NCBI RefSeq assembly: GCF_032062245.1
Contig: NZ_DAMBQF010000049.1
Location: 1-5,913, forward strand
Reading direction: 5' to 3'
Source of the DNA: Soonwooa sp032062245
Lineage (GTDB): Bacteria; Bacteroidota; Bacteroidia; Flavobacteriales; Weeksellaceae
Length of the DNA stretch: 5,913 nt
Part shown: in pieces, positions 1-5,848 of the stretch
Position numbering within the stretch: position 1 is the stretch's first letter
Layout: the number at the start of each line of letters is the position of its first letter
The notes under the pieces: generated by a model
Database searches by the model: none
The model's input: the letters and a program-made list of their open reading frames with translations, nothing else
What the model was told of the DNA's origin: nothing
Position numbers and translations under genes: made by a program

Positions 1-56
1 ATAAAATTGTGTTAATTATTTTAACATTTGTTGCACTAAATTTCTGAAACGGCGAT
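1..56. other. Edge of the preceding unit, no gene visible
   Basis: These bases lie left of the first element and would belong to another gene unit whose body is outside the window. I see no supported reading frame. A short AT-rich inverted repeat (TGTTAA at 10-15, TTAACA at 21-26) and a six-pair hairpin (GCGATA at 52-57, TATCGC at 61-66, partly inside the element tag) are the only structures. If the pattern of the other units holds, this is the upstream side of a minus-strand gene, so it may carry that gene's promoter, but I cannot point to one. Confidence 0.4.
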
Positions 57-266
57 AACATATCGCACAACGGAAAAAGTATTGGCGAAGTGCGGGCTTA
101 ATTTGAAAGAAACTTCAATTTCAGACCAATCGTAGCCAATATTTTATCAATGGAACTAAGTTAGAAAAAAATGTGGAATTGAAAAATATTGGCGGCTAAA
201 TATTGCAAAAAGTTCAATTTTTCCCTAAACCCCGCATTTTGCCAATACAATGTTATACGACGCCCT
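57..266. repeat. Element A: nested-hairpin, attC-like cassette boundary
   Basis: A 210-bp intergenic element. The left tag (57-71, ending CACAAC) is followed by the six-base spacer GGAAAA. The outer stem, 79-96 with 231-248, has 16 Watson-Crick pairs and two G-T pairs (87/240 and 90/237). The inner hairpin is 135-145 with 183-193, extended past a bulged A146. The 3' arm is followed by a short spacer ending AT and the right tag GTTATACGACGCCCT (252-266). The word TATTGGC or its complement GCCAATA occurs four times (80-86, 135-141, 187-193, 241-247). The fold is visible directly. Its role as a recombination site is inferred from the tag-pairing rule. It could instead be an RNA structure or a terminator, since in the gene-sense direction the stem is followed by a short T run. 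Confidence 0.8.
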
Positions 267-269
267 TTT

Positions 270-1334
270 TTAGCGGTATATTTGTTCAGTTAGCATTTCT
301 TTGATATTCAAGTGTTGAGCATCTCTTATTGATTTTGCATTTTCTGAAACTAAATCAACCCAATCTGAAATTTTTCTTTTTTCAGTTGTTTTCATTTCCC
401 AATATTCTGATAACTCCAAAGCAGAAATATCTACGATATTTTCTATAATTTTTGAAAGGTTTTGGAAAAGATTTAGGAAAATTCTCGGAACTTTAGTGTA
501 AGTTTTTGACCCAATAAAAATATCTACTTTTCCTCCTGCTGTAAATAAATCACGGATATTTGGACAAACTATTGATTGTCTTGTTGCGAGCCAAATTGCA
601 ACTCGGTTAAACTTGTCGCTACGATTTCCGAAAAGTTCAGGAAAATAAATCATTGAACGATTTTTAATATCTTGTTTTTCACTCTGTGGTAAATTATTCC
701 AAATCCGAATAACAATATTACTTGCAGTATTATTGCTTTCGCTATCCATCCACCAAAGCTCTTCTCCTGCTTTTAGTTTGCTTTTGTAGTAACTTACAAT
801 TGGCTTTATTGGATTTTCCTTTTTTCTCAAAATGTCATAAGGCATTTTTATCTTGTCAAAAATAGTTTTGCCTTGTTCCAAATTCATATCAATAAGATAT
901 CTTGGCGAATGTGTTACAACAACTTCCGAAAGAACTTCTTCGTAAGGACGACAACGAAATTCAATTGGTTCTGCTAATTTTGCAAAAAGCATAAAAATTC
1001 TTCCCACATCATTAACTCTTGTGCTTTCCAAAACGCTATTTCCTGTTGATTTCCAATGATTTTGAGTTGTAGTCTTGACCTCAATTCCATAATATTTTTT
1101 TGCAACAATATCGGGAAATTTTTGTCCCCCAATTAATTCAATAGAGTTTTCAAAAGGAGTTCCAACAGCAATTTCCGTCATTACATCTTTTACAAATGGC
1201 TCTAAATTTCTTCCTAAAAGTGTAGCTACTTTTTTTGAAGATTTTTTTGCATGTAAATTTAACTCTGTTATTGTTGAGCCTAATAATAAATCAAACTCAC
1301 TTCTGTTTGGGTCTGAATTAACTGATACTATCAT
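270..1334 (-). CDS. Type II restriction endonuclease, PD-(D/E)XK fold (inferred)
   Basis: A 354-residue protein predicted to cut DNA at the site protected by the adjacent cytosine methyltransferase. Numbered from the chosen ATG, residues 69-90 carry the classic PD-(D/E)XK signature: FPDIV with D75, then GIEVKTT with E85 and K87. A conserved-looking GNSVLESTR stretch follows, and E45 upstream could be the helix glutamate often found in this fold. The length is normal for a type II enzyme. I do not recognise the subfamily or the recognition site. The reading frame could start at a TTG twelve bases upstream (1346). I prefer the ATG at 1334 because GGAAAA lies just before it and TTG starts are uncommon in such genomes. 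The start overlaps the end of the methyltransferase gene by 17 bases, which suggests translational coupling and methyltransferase-first expression. No controller (C) protein gene is present. Confidence 0.85.
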   Translation of the reverse strand: MIVSVNSDPNRSEFDLLLGSTITELNLHAKKSSKKVATLLGRNLEPFVKDVMTEIAVGTPFENSIELIGGQKFPDIVAKKYYGIEVKTTTQNHWKSTGNSVLESTRVNDVGRIFMLFAKLAEPIEFRCRPYEEVLSEVVVTHSPRYLIDMNLEQGKTIFDKIKMPYDILRKKENPIKPIVSYYKSKLKAGEELWWMDSESNNTASNIVIRIWNNLPQSEKQDIKNRSMIYFPELFGNRSDKFNRVAIWLATRQSIVCPNIRDLFTAGGKVDIFIGSKTYTKVPRIFLNLFQNLSKIIENIVDISALELSEYWEMKTTEKRKISDWVDLVSENAKSIRDAQHLNIKEMLTEQIYR

Positions 1335-2685
1335 ATTGTTTTCCAAAATATAAATCCCAAATTTTCTCTATTCTCGCTGCCAAATTATATGCTAAAAGTG
1401 GTGGAACTGCATTACCAATTATTTTATATGCTTGTGAAGGACTTACTAAAAATGAACCTTTTCTTCCATTTTTGTTTTCAATCACAAATTCATAGTCAGG
1501 CGGAAAGGTTTGTATTAACGCACATTCTCTTACGGTTAATCTTCTTTCTGCCAAACCTTTTCTCAGTTCTGATTCGTGTAAACCTCCATTTTCCTTTGAA
1601 AGTCTTCTAAATTCGATATTTCCGTGGTGTTCTGCACGAATTGTCGGAGAGATATTTGAAAGTTTTATTTCTGTCTGACCTTGGCAATGTTTCCCCATAA
1701 ACTTTGCTCTTGAATATGATTTTTGAGAAAGGTCGTCCGAATTTTCAGGTTCTTCCAAACCTTTGAAAATTTCTTTTAATTGGACGAAAGGTTTTAAATT
1801 TTCTCCTGCATTGCTGTATGCGTGGGTTGGTTTTGGATACGGATTATAATTTTCAGAAATTATATCTTTTTGCAATTCAGCTAAAGCAGTTTTTGTCAAT
1901 GCGGATTTTTTTATTCCTATAAATATTACTCTTTCTCTTGATTGCGGAACTCCGTAATCAGCCGAATGCAAAACTTGTGGATCAAGCACAATATATCCAT
2001 TACCATTTGCAGAAGAAAAATCACTTTGAATAATAGATTTTACATCGCCAAGATTTACTAAACCCTTTACATTTTCTGCAATAAAAATTTTTGGCTGTGT
2101 AATCTCAATAACTTCTTTCATCCACATATAAAGTTGACCGCGAGTTTCTACCGAAGCAGTTTTATCGTTAATGAGTTCCCCTTTGTGATTTTTATGCGAA
2201 TTAAAACCATTTCTTTTTCCGGCAAGACTGAAATCTTGACATGGAAACCCACCTGTCACAACATCAACATCTTCAGGAAAAACATTATTGCCGTTTTTAT
2301 ACATTTTTACTAAATCTACAATGCTGTCTTGATAAAAATTTTCAGCATTATGACCACGATTAGAAAAATAATTTACCCAAGCATTTCTTGCATCTGGCAA
2401 AATATCATTTGCAAAAACAGTTTTGAATTTTGTTTTTCTTAATTGGACAAAACCATTTTTAAGATTTTTTTCAATGTAATTAGGATTTAGAACTTCGTTC
2501 ACCGAAGATTTTAAAACAGAAAAACCACCCTCAAAACCTAAATCCATTCCACCGCAACCTGAAAAAAGAGAAAGCACATTTAAGGTGTCTTTTTTCTTTT
2601 CGGTTTTTGGTTTGGAATAGTATAAAATCTCTAATTGAGGTTCTTTTACTACTAAATTTTCTCTATTTCTATCTTCATCAAACAT
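1318..2685 (-). CDS. DNA (cytosine-5-)-methyltransferase of a type II R-M system
   Basis: A 455-residue enzyme that transfers a methyl group from S-adenosylmethionine to carbon 5 of cytosine, protecting host DNA from the partner nuclease. All main C5-methyltransferase motifs are visible in order: motif I LSLFSGCGGMDLGF (38-51, AdoMet binding), motif IV GGFPCQDFS (145-153, catalytic C149), motif VI ENV (204-206), motif VIII QSRER (248-252), a target-recognition region (roughly 260-380), motif IX RRLTVRECALIQTFP (381-395) and motif X GNAVPP (424-429). A charged 35-residue N-terminal extension precedes motif I, and an insert of about 30 residues lies between motif I and the FANDI segment. No key residue is missing. 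The ATG at 2685 is preceded by an A/T-rich leader without a Shine-Dalgarno, about 30 bases after a TAnnTTTG box. Target specificity cannot be read from the sequence. Confidence 0.96.
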   Translation of the reverse strand: MFDEDRNRENLVVKEPQLEILYYSKPKTEKKKDTLNVLSLFSGCGGMDLGFEGGFSVLKSSVNEVLNPNYIEKNLKNGFVQLRKTKFKTVFANDILPDARNAWVNYFSNRGHNAENFYQDSIVDLVKMYKNGNNVFPEDVDVVTGGFPCQDFSLAGKRNGFNSHKNHKGELINDKTASVETRGQLYMWMKEVIEITQPKIFIAENVKGLVNLGDVKSIIQSDFSSANGNGYIVLDPQVLHSADYGVPQSRERVIFIGIKKSALTKTALAELQKDIISENYNPYPKPTHAYSNAGENLKPFVQLKEIFKGLEEPENSDDLSQKSYSRAKFMGKHCQGQTEIKLSNISPTIRAEHHGNIEFRRLSKENGGLHESELRKGLAERRLTVRECALIQTFPPDYEFVIENKNGRKGSFLVSPSQAYKIIGNAVPPLLAYNLAARIEKIWDLYFGKQYDSIS

Positions 2686-2712
2686 TTTAAAAATTACAAT
2701 TTTATTTTAATT

Positions 2713-2720
2713 CAAAGATA
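2713..2720 (-). promoter_or_regulatory. Candidate Bacteroidetes -7 promoter box for the R-M operon
   Basis: On the minus strand this reads TATCTTTG, an exact match to the Bacteroidetes -7 consensus TAnnTTTG. It lies 27 bases upstream of the methyltransferase ATG, which would leave a leader of roughly 20 bases. I see no convincing TTG-type -33 box at the expected distance. The near-palindrome GATAAATTATC (2731-2741) sits upstream of the box. Confidence 0.5.
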
Positions 2721-2784
2721 GAAATTATATGATAAATTATCGCATCTTGTAATTTTCTTTTTGTTTTAAAGCAGAATTTCGAAT

Positions 2785-2991
2785 AGGGTGTCGTATAACG
2801 GGAAAGGGCTTTGCGAGGTGCGGGCTACTGTAACCGAAATTTCAAGAGGTGACCGAATGCTAGCAAAAACCATTTTCATTTTTTCAAATTTACAAAAAAA
2901 AATGAAATGGTTTTTTGCGGGTACTGCTTAAAAGTTTTCTGAGATTTCCTTCAATCCCGCATCTTGCAAAACCCATGTTAGCTGTAGTTGC
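2785..2991. repeat. Element B: nested-hairpin, attC-like cassette boundary
   Basis: A 207-bp element with the same plan as A and C. The left tag ends GTCGTATAAC at 2799 and is followed by the six-base spacer GGGAAA. The outer stem, 2806-2824 with 2956-2974, has 16 Watson-Crick pairs, G-T pairs at 2815/2965 and 2818/2962, and one C-A mismatch (2809/2971). A nine-pair middle stem is 2836-2844 with 2940-2948. The inner hairpin, 2863-2884 with 2897-2918, has about 20 pairs and two single bulged Ts. After the two-base spacer AT comes the right tag GTTAGCTGTAGTTGC (2977-2991). The left and right tags differ because they belong to different gene units, while the stem arms match each other. The inner arms (GCAAAAACC, GGTTTTTTGC) echo the outer arms (GGGCTTTGC, GCAAAACCC). 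Confidence 0.8.
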
Positions 2992-2992
2992 T

Positions 2993-3559
2993 TTAAGGCA
3001 TTAGTAAACGTTCAAACTTGTTGATGAAAGATTTAAAATAATCACAGTTTTCGTAAACTTTATCAAAATCTGATATTTCAAATATTTCACCATTATGGGA
3101 TTCTGAATACTTTTTATGAAAACTATAAAGAAGTTCTTTAGGTTCTTTTACCAACATAGGGTTTTCATTATATTCAATAGAACAATTGTAAAATTTATTA
3201 AATGCTTCAATATCTGCCAAAATTAATGCTTCAATTTCCCAAATATTGAGAAGAAAAACAGTTTTTTTAACTTGAGTGCAACCTTTAAAAGATTTATAAT
3301 AATTTTGCCTTTGTAAACGTTTTAATCTAAAGTCTTTTGTTAATAAACCATCAAGATCTCTAATGAAAATCACTATATCAGGTCTTTCTGTAATGCATTC
3401 TATACGAAGCTCTGTCTTTGTTTTTTGATTTTCTAAAGATGAGCCCGTAATTTTATTTCTTAGCAATTCAATAAAGTCAATACTACTATATCGTTTTTTT
3501 AATAAGTTTTTTATTGACTGAGTGTCTGCTGGAGCTTCGCCAACTAATCCAACTTTCAT
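2993..3559 (-). CDS. Toprim-like (DUF4276-like) putative nuclease partner of the ATPase
   Basis: A 188-residue protein that I read as a small, stand-alone Toprim-type domain. Visible features are an N-terminal beta strand ending in GLVGEAPADT (acidic E8 where Toprim proteins carry their catalytic glutamate), a second strand ending in IFIRDLDG (67-71, D68 and D70 as the DxD metal-binding pair), and WEIEALILAD (107-116), which resembles the E-x-E-A-L-L motif typical of DUF4276 proteins. Length fits DUF4276 (about 200 residues). It would act with the upstream ATPase, possibly as a nuclease effector. The start is unusually well marked: GGAGG lies six bases before the ATG, inside the end of the ATPase gene, and only one base separates the two genes. 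Family assignment is from motif recognition only. A related DUF4435-type or RloB-like protein is the main alternative. Confidence 0.7.
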   Translation of the reverse strand: MKVGLVGEAPADTQSIKNLLKKRYSSIDFIELLRNKITGSSLENQKTKTELRIECITERPDIVIFIRDLDGLLTKDFRLKRLQRQNYYKSFKGCTQVKKTVFLLNIWEIEALILADIEAFNKFYNCSIEYNENPMLVKEPKELLYSFHKKYSESHNGEIFEISDFDKVYENCDYFKSFINKFERLLMP

Positions 3560-3560
3560 A

Positions 3561-4829
3561 TTAATCCTCCAAATTTGAATTCAACCAAAAATCACTTAAA
3601 TTCAAATCATCCATATATAATTTAGCTTTTTCAAGTTTTGCTTTGCTAAGCTTTTTTAATTTAGTTTGTCCATTTGACTTTGACGCTATAATTATTGAAT
3701 CTAACTCATTTTTTTCTAATATATCTAATGATAGTGGAGAATGAGTTGTGATGATAATTTGATTATTTCTACTTTTCTCTTTTAAGAACCTCATTAATTG
3801 ATAGAGTTGATGTGGATGAATACCTAATTCAGGCTCTTCAATGAAAATAATATTGAGGAGGTTTACTTCTGAATAATATACATTTATTTCAGAGATGAAT
3901 ATTTCTGAAATAATATAAAATAGTCTTTTAGTGCCGTCAGAAAGTTCATCAAAAGTAAACCATTTATTGTCAACAAAAAACTCTAAAAAAAAATTTCTTA
4001 AAACAATTTTGTGACTTTCGAAGTCGATATCTATATTAAAACTATCATTTATACGTAGGTCAAAAATTGGCGAGTATTCTCTCAGGAGATATCTTAATTC
4101 GTTCAAAAATTTTGTTTCTCCAAAGACACTTTTTTTATATTCTTCTCTCTTTTTATTGATGAATTTTTTGATGGAATCTTCCTTTTTAAGTCTATTGTTA
4201 AAATAATTTCCATTTAATAAATCCATATTAATTGTTGCAAAAAGCATTTTCTTAAAGAAAAGACTTTGATTATCAGCGTTATAAAGATTTAAAAAATTGT
4301 CGGATACATATTCATTCCATAATTCTATGTTAAGAGGTGACTCTATGATTGAATAATTTTTTGGAAGCCCGTGTTTAATGAAGATTGATCTTAAACTAAT
4401 GTTATCCTCACTTAAATTTTTTGTAAATATTTGAGAACATTGACTTTCGTCTTCGACTGTAAATTCGCCAATAACTTTAGTTTTCTTGTTTTGTACTAAT
4501 AATTTTCCTATAAAATTCGGATTAATTTTTTTAGGTTTAAATATATCAAAGGTTTTATTATCTTCTTTCTGAATTTTTGTTTGTATATTGGTTTTTTTTT
4601 CAAATGAGAATTTGTGATTGAACTCATCTCCCTTAATTTCAAAAGTGGCTTCAAAATTATTTGAATTCGAAAAGTCAAAGTTTAAAGTGTTATTTAAAAA
4701 AGTAATAAAATTTGTTTTTCCAACAGCATTTTTACCAATTAAAATATTTAAATTAGGTTCAAAATCAATTGATAATTCTTCAATTGATTTATATCCTGAT
4801 AGTTTTACATATTTTATAAATTGTTTCAT
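3561..4829 (-). CDS. OLD/RecF-like ABC-type ATPase (AAA_21 group), putative defence ATPase
   Basis: A 422-residue ATPase predicted to sense a phage or DNA signal and control its Toprim partner. Numbered from the ATG: an N-terminal strand LSGYKSIEELSIDF leads to Walker A GKNAVGKT (32-39). A long variable middle region follows (about 50-290) with lysine-rich, likely helical stretches. Then come a signature-like ELSDGTKR (295-302), Walker B with catalytic acids IIFIEEPELG (327-336), HPHQ directly after it, and the switch histidine in TTHSP (361-365). This order is typical of OLD, GajA, AriA and AbiL-type ATPases. No Toprim domain is fused to it; that function appears to be on the next gene. A GTG two codons upstream (4835) is a possible start, but the ATG at 4829 is more likely. 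No Shine-Dalgarno is visible before either. Confidence 0.88.
   Translation of the reverse strand: MKQFIKYVKLSGYKSIEELSIDFEPNLNILIGKNAVGKTNFITFLNNTLNFDFSNSNNFEATFEIKGDEFNHKFSFEKKTNIQTKIQKEDNKTFDIFKPKKINPNFIGKLLVQNKKTKVIGEFTVEDESQCSQIFTKNLSEDNISLRSIFIKHGLPKNYSIIESPLNIELWNEYVSDNFLNLYNADNQSLFFKKMLFATINMDLLNGNYFNNRLKKEDSIKKFINKKREEYKKSVFGETKFLNELRYLLREYSPIFDLRINDSFNIDIDFESHKIVLRNFFLEFFVDNKWFTFDELSDGTKRLFYIISEIFISEINVYYSEVNLLNIIFIEEPELGIHPHQLYQLMRFLKEKSRNNQIIITTHSPLSLDILEKNELDSIIIASKSNGQTKLKKLSKAKLEKAKLYMDDLNLSDFWLNSNLED
3566..3570 (-). promoter_or_regulatory. Strong Shine-Dalgarno of the Toprim-like gene
   Basis: The minus strand reads GGAGG followed by six bases and ATG. It lies within the last codons of the ATPase gene and fixes the start of the downstream gene at 3559. 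None of the other genes here has an equally strong site, and such sites are uncommon in Bacteroidetes. Confidence 0.7.
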
Positions 4830-4851
4830 TAACACATCTATTTTAGATTTG

Positions 4852-4859
4852 CTAAAATA
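4852..4859 (-). promoter_or_regulatory. Weak candidate -7 box before the ATPase gene
   Basis: The minus strand reads TATTTTAG, one base off the TAnnTTTG consensus, 22 bases upstream of the ATPase ATG. No matching -33 box is evident. The 80-bp leader between the tag and the gene is very A/T-rich, so a chance match is quite possible. Confidence 0.25.
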
Positions 4860-4909
4860 AGAAATTTTTATTGATGTTTTTAGAATTTATTTGGAAATCA
4901 TTTTTGTTT

Positions 4910-5118
4910 GCAATTACAGCTAACGGAAAAAGTATTTGCGAAGGGCGGGCTAAATAGAACGAAAAGTTCAATTTCGACCGAACGAAGCAAATTGCTTTTT
5001 CAGATTGTTAAATTACAAAAAAATACAATATGAAAAGCAAGTTGCGACTAAAAGCAACTGGTAGTTCTATTATAAATTCAACCCCGCCTTTTGCAAATAC
5101 TATGTTATACGACGTTTT
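4910..5118. repeat. Element C: nested-hairpin, attC-like cassette boundary
   Basis: A 209-bp element. The left tag ends TTACAGCTAAC at 4924, followed by the spacer GGAAAA. The outer stem, 4931-4949 with 5083-5101, is fully paired, with G-T pairs only at 4940/5092 and 4943/5089. An eight-pair middle stem is AATAGAAC (4953-4960) with GTTCTATT (5064-5071). The inner hairpin, 4987-5002 with 5031-5045, has one A-G mismatch and one bulged T and continues with 5004-5008 against 5025-5029. The two-base spacer AT precedes the right tag GTTATACGACGTTTT (5104-5118). The word TTTGC or its complement marks both outer arms and the inner left arm, with GTTGC in the inner right arm. The stop codon of the next gene lies inside the right tag. 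Confidence 0.8.
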
Positions 5119-5506
5119 TCTTTAATTTATTTTGTAAGTCATTAAAGAAATTCTCAAATTCAGGAAGTTGTTTTTTGTTAATCTGCGATTTTACAATTTT
5201 TAAGGATTTTTTTGGTGTTTTAAAAGTGTAATCGTCAGCATAATATTTTACTTCTTTTATTTCACTTAAATTAATTTCTTTATTTGGAATTGTAAATAGT
5301 TTTATTTTATCATTACTAATTTCAAAATATTTTTTAGAATATTCATAACCGAACATTGTCAAATAAAGCATACCGAGAACAATAAAAAGATAATGATTCC
5401 ATCTCATATTTTCTTTATCAAAAAAATAACTTGTGCCAATAATTGTCCACAAAATTCCTAGAACTAAATTAATATATAACCTTTTGTTAGAGTAAGAAAA
5501 TTTCAT
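5105..5506 (-). CDS. Two-helix membrane protein with C-terminal PH-like domain, unknown function
   Basis: A 133-residue protein I cannot assign to a named family. Two hydrophobic segments (about residues 10-29 and 38-54) form a helical hairpin joined by a short polar loop (DKENMRWN). A soluble region (57-133) follows, with alternating strands (KYFEISNDKIKLFTIP, INLSEIKEVKYY, KSLKIVKS) and a final amphipathic, lysine-rich helix. This order resembles bacterial PH-like membrane proteins, but the link is only by secondary-structure pattern. The ATG at 5506 forms an ATGA overlap with the stop of the preceding gene, so I reject a TTG three codons upstream. Translation is probably coupled to the partner gene, which suggests a joint function at the membrane. 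The TAA stop is supplied by the GTTA core of the element tag. Confidence 0.75.
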   Translation of the reverse strand: MKFSYSNKRLYINLVLGILWTIIGTSYFFDKENMRWNHYLFIVLGMLYLTMFGYEYSKKYFEISNDKIKLFTIPNKEINLSEIKEVKYYADDYTFKTPKKSLKIVKSQINKKQLPEFENFFNDLQNKLKKNVV

Positions 5507-5832
5507 AATTGCCAAGTATTAATAATTTTTTTTACAGTTTGTTTTGGTGAATTTTCTGATAAATAAATAACAAAATCACCTTTTTGAGATTCAACATCGC
5601 TAGGAAAGCGATATAATCCGAAATCTATGCGCAATCTCTTTGAAATTATTGGAAAAATGACTTTTGGATGCTCATTCTTTCCATACTTTTTGAAATGTGC
5701 GTTAAAATATTTTATCCAAGATAAAATTCCCACAAATTCATCTTCAGTCAATTCAAATTTGGTTTCATCAAAAAATTTAATATCTTCAGGAAGTCTTTTT
5801 TGAATTTCTTTTATTTTATATTTTTTTGTCAT
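5503..5832 (-). CDS. Small soluble protein of unknown function, first gene of a coupled pair
   Basis: A 109-residue protein without signal peptide or membrane segment, and without a motif I recognise. The N-terminal third is charged and probably helical (KKYKIKEIQKRLPEDIKFF), followed by a helix with SWIKYFNAHFKKYGK and a strand-rich stretch (KVIFPIISKRLRIDFGLYRFP) ending in a probable helix (PKQTVKKIINTWQL). The ATG at 5832 is the only good start; no Shine-Dalgarno precedes it. Its TGA stop overlaps the ATG of the membrane protein gene by four bases (ATGA). The start is only 16 bases from the element tag, so transcription must come from within the element or from an upstream unit. Toxin, immunity or defence roles are possible given the neighbourhood, but nothing in the sequence shows one. 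Confidence 0.7.
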   Translation of the reverse strand: MTKKYKIKEIQKRLPEDIKFFDETKFELTEDEFVGILSWIKYFNAHFKKYGKNEHPKVIFPIISKRLRIDFGLYRFPSDVESQKGDFVIYLSENSPKQTVKKIINTWQL

Positions 5833-5848
5833 TTGTGAGGGTTTTCAT

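Larger units (their letters stand above)
252..2799 (-). mobile_element. Putative gene cassette 1 (restriction-modification unit)
   Basis: The unit is bounded by a 15-nt inverted pair: GTTATACGACGCCCT at 252-266 and the complement of GTTATACGACACCCT at 2785-2799. The single difference is at tag position 11 (G262 opposite T2789). Between the tags lie a methyltransferase and a nuclease gene, both on the minus strand, plus about 100 bp of leader carrying a plausible promoter. The nuclease stop codon lies four bases from the right tag, so the unit is tightly packed. The inverted pair is seen. Mobility is inferred, since no recombinase is present in the window. By integron logic the mobile unit would also carry one adjacent hairpin element. 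Confidence 0.5.
2977..4924 (-). mobile_element. Putative gene cassette 2 (ATPase-Toprim unit)
   Basis: The unit is bounded by GTTAGCTGTAGTTGC (2977-2991) and the complement of GTTAGCTGTAATTGC (4910-4924). These match at 14 of 15 positions, the exception being position 11 (G2987 opposite T4914). The tag family differs from that of the two neighbouring units, yet its own two ends agree. Inside are an ABC-ATPase gene and a Toprim-like gene on the minus strand. The last stop codon sits one base inside the right tag. The tag match is observed; cassette behaviour is inferred. Confidence 0.5.

Noticed and set aside
231..270. Ordinary intrinsic terminators at the gene ends
   Set aside because: In the gene-sense direction the outer stem is followed by a short T run in A and C, but the stem base is A/T-rich, B has only three Ts, and the elaborate conserved structure is far longer than a terminator needs. 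Termination may be a side effect.
1335..1346. TTG start giving a nuclease four residues longer
   Set aside because: The in-frame ATG at 1334 has a purine-rich GGAAAA just upstream; I keep the TTG only as an alternative.
1389..1610. Plus-strand open frame of 73 codons
   Set aside because: It lies entirely inside the methyltransferase gene, opposite motifs IX and X, and has no recognisable protein features; it is a shadow of the coding strand.
2731..2741. GATAAATTATC as an operator for the R-M genes
   Set aside because: A short A/T-rich near-palindrome is expected by chance in this background, and no controller protein gene is present.
252..2799. Insertion sequence or transposon with terminal inverted repeats
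   Set aside because: The 15-nt ends are inverted, but no unit encodes a transposase and no target-site duplication is seen. The sequences beyond the tags pair within the element rather than continuing the inverted repeat across the gene unit.
4618..4860. Plus-strand open frame of 80 codons
   Set aside because: It is opposite the Walker A region of the ATPase gene and looks like antisense of conserved coding sequence.
5507..5515. TTG start giving a membrane protein three residues longer
   Set aside because: The ATG at 5506 makes a classic ATGA stop-start overlap with the preceding gene, which is far more likely.
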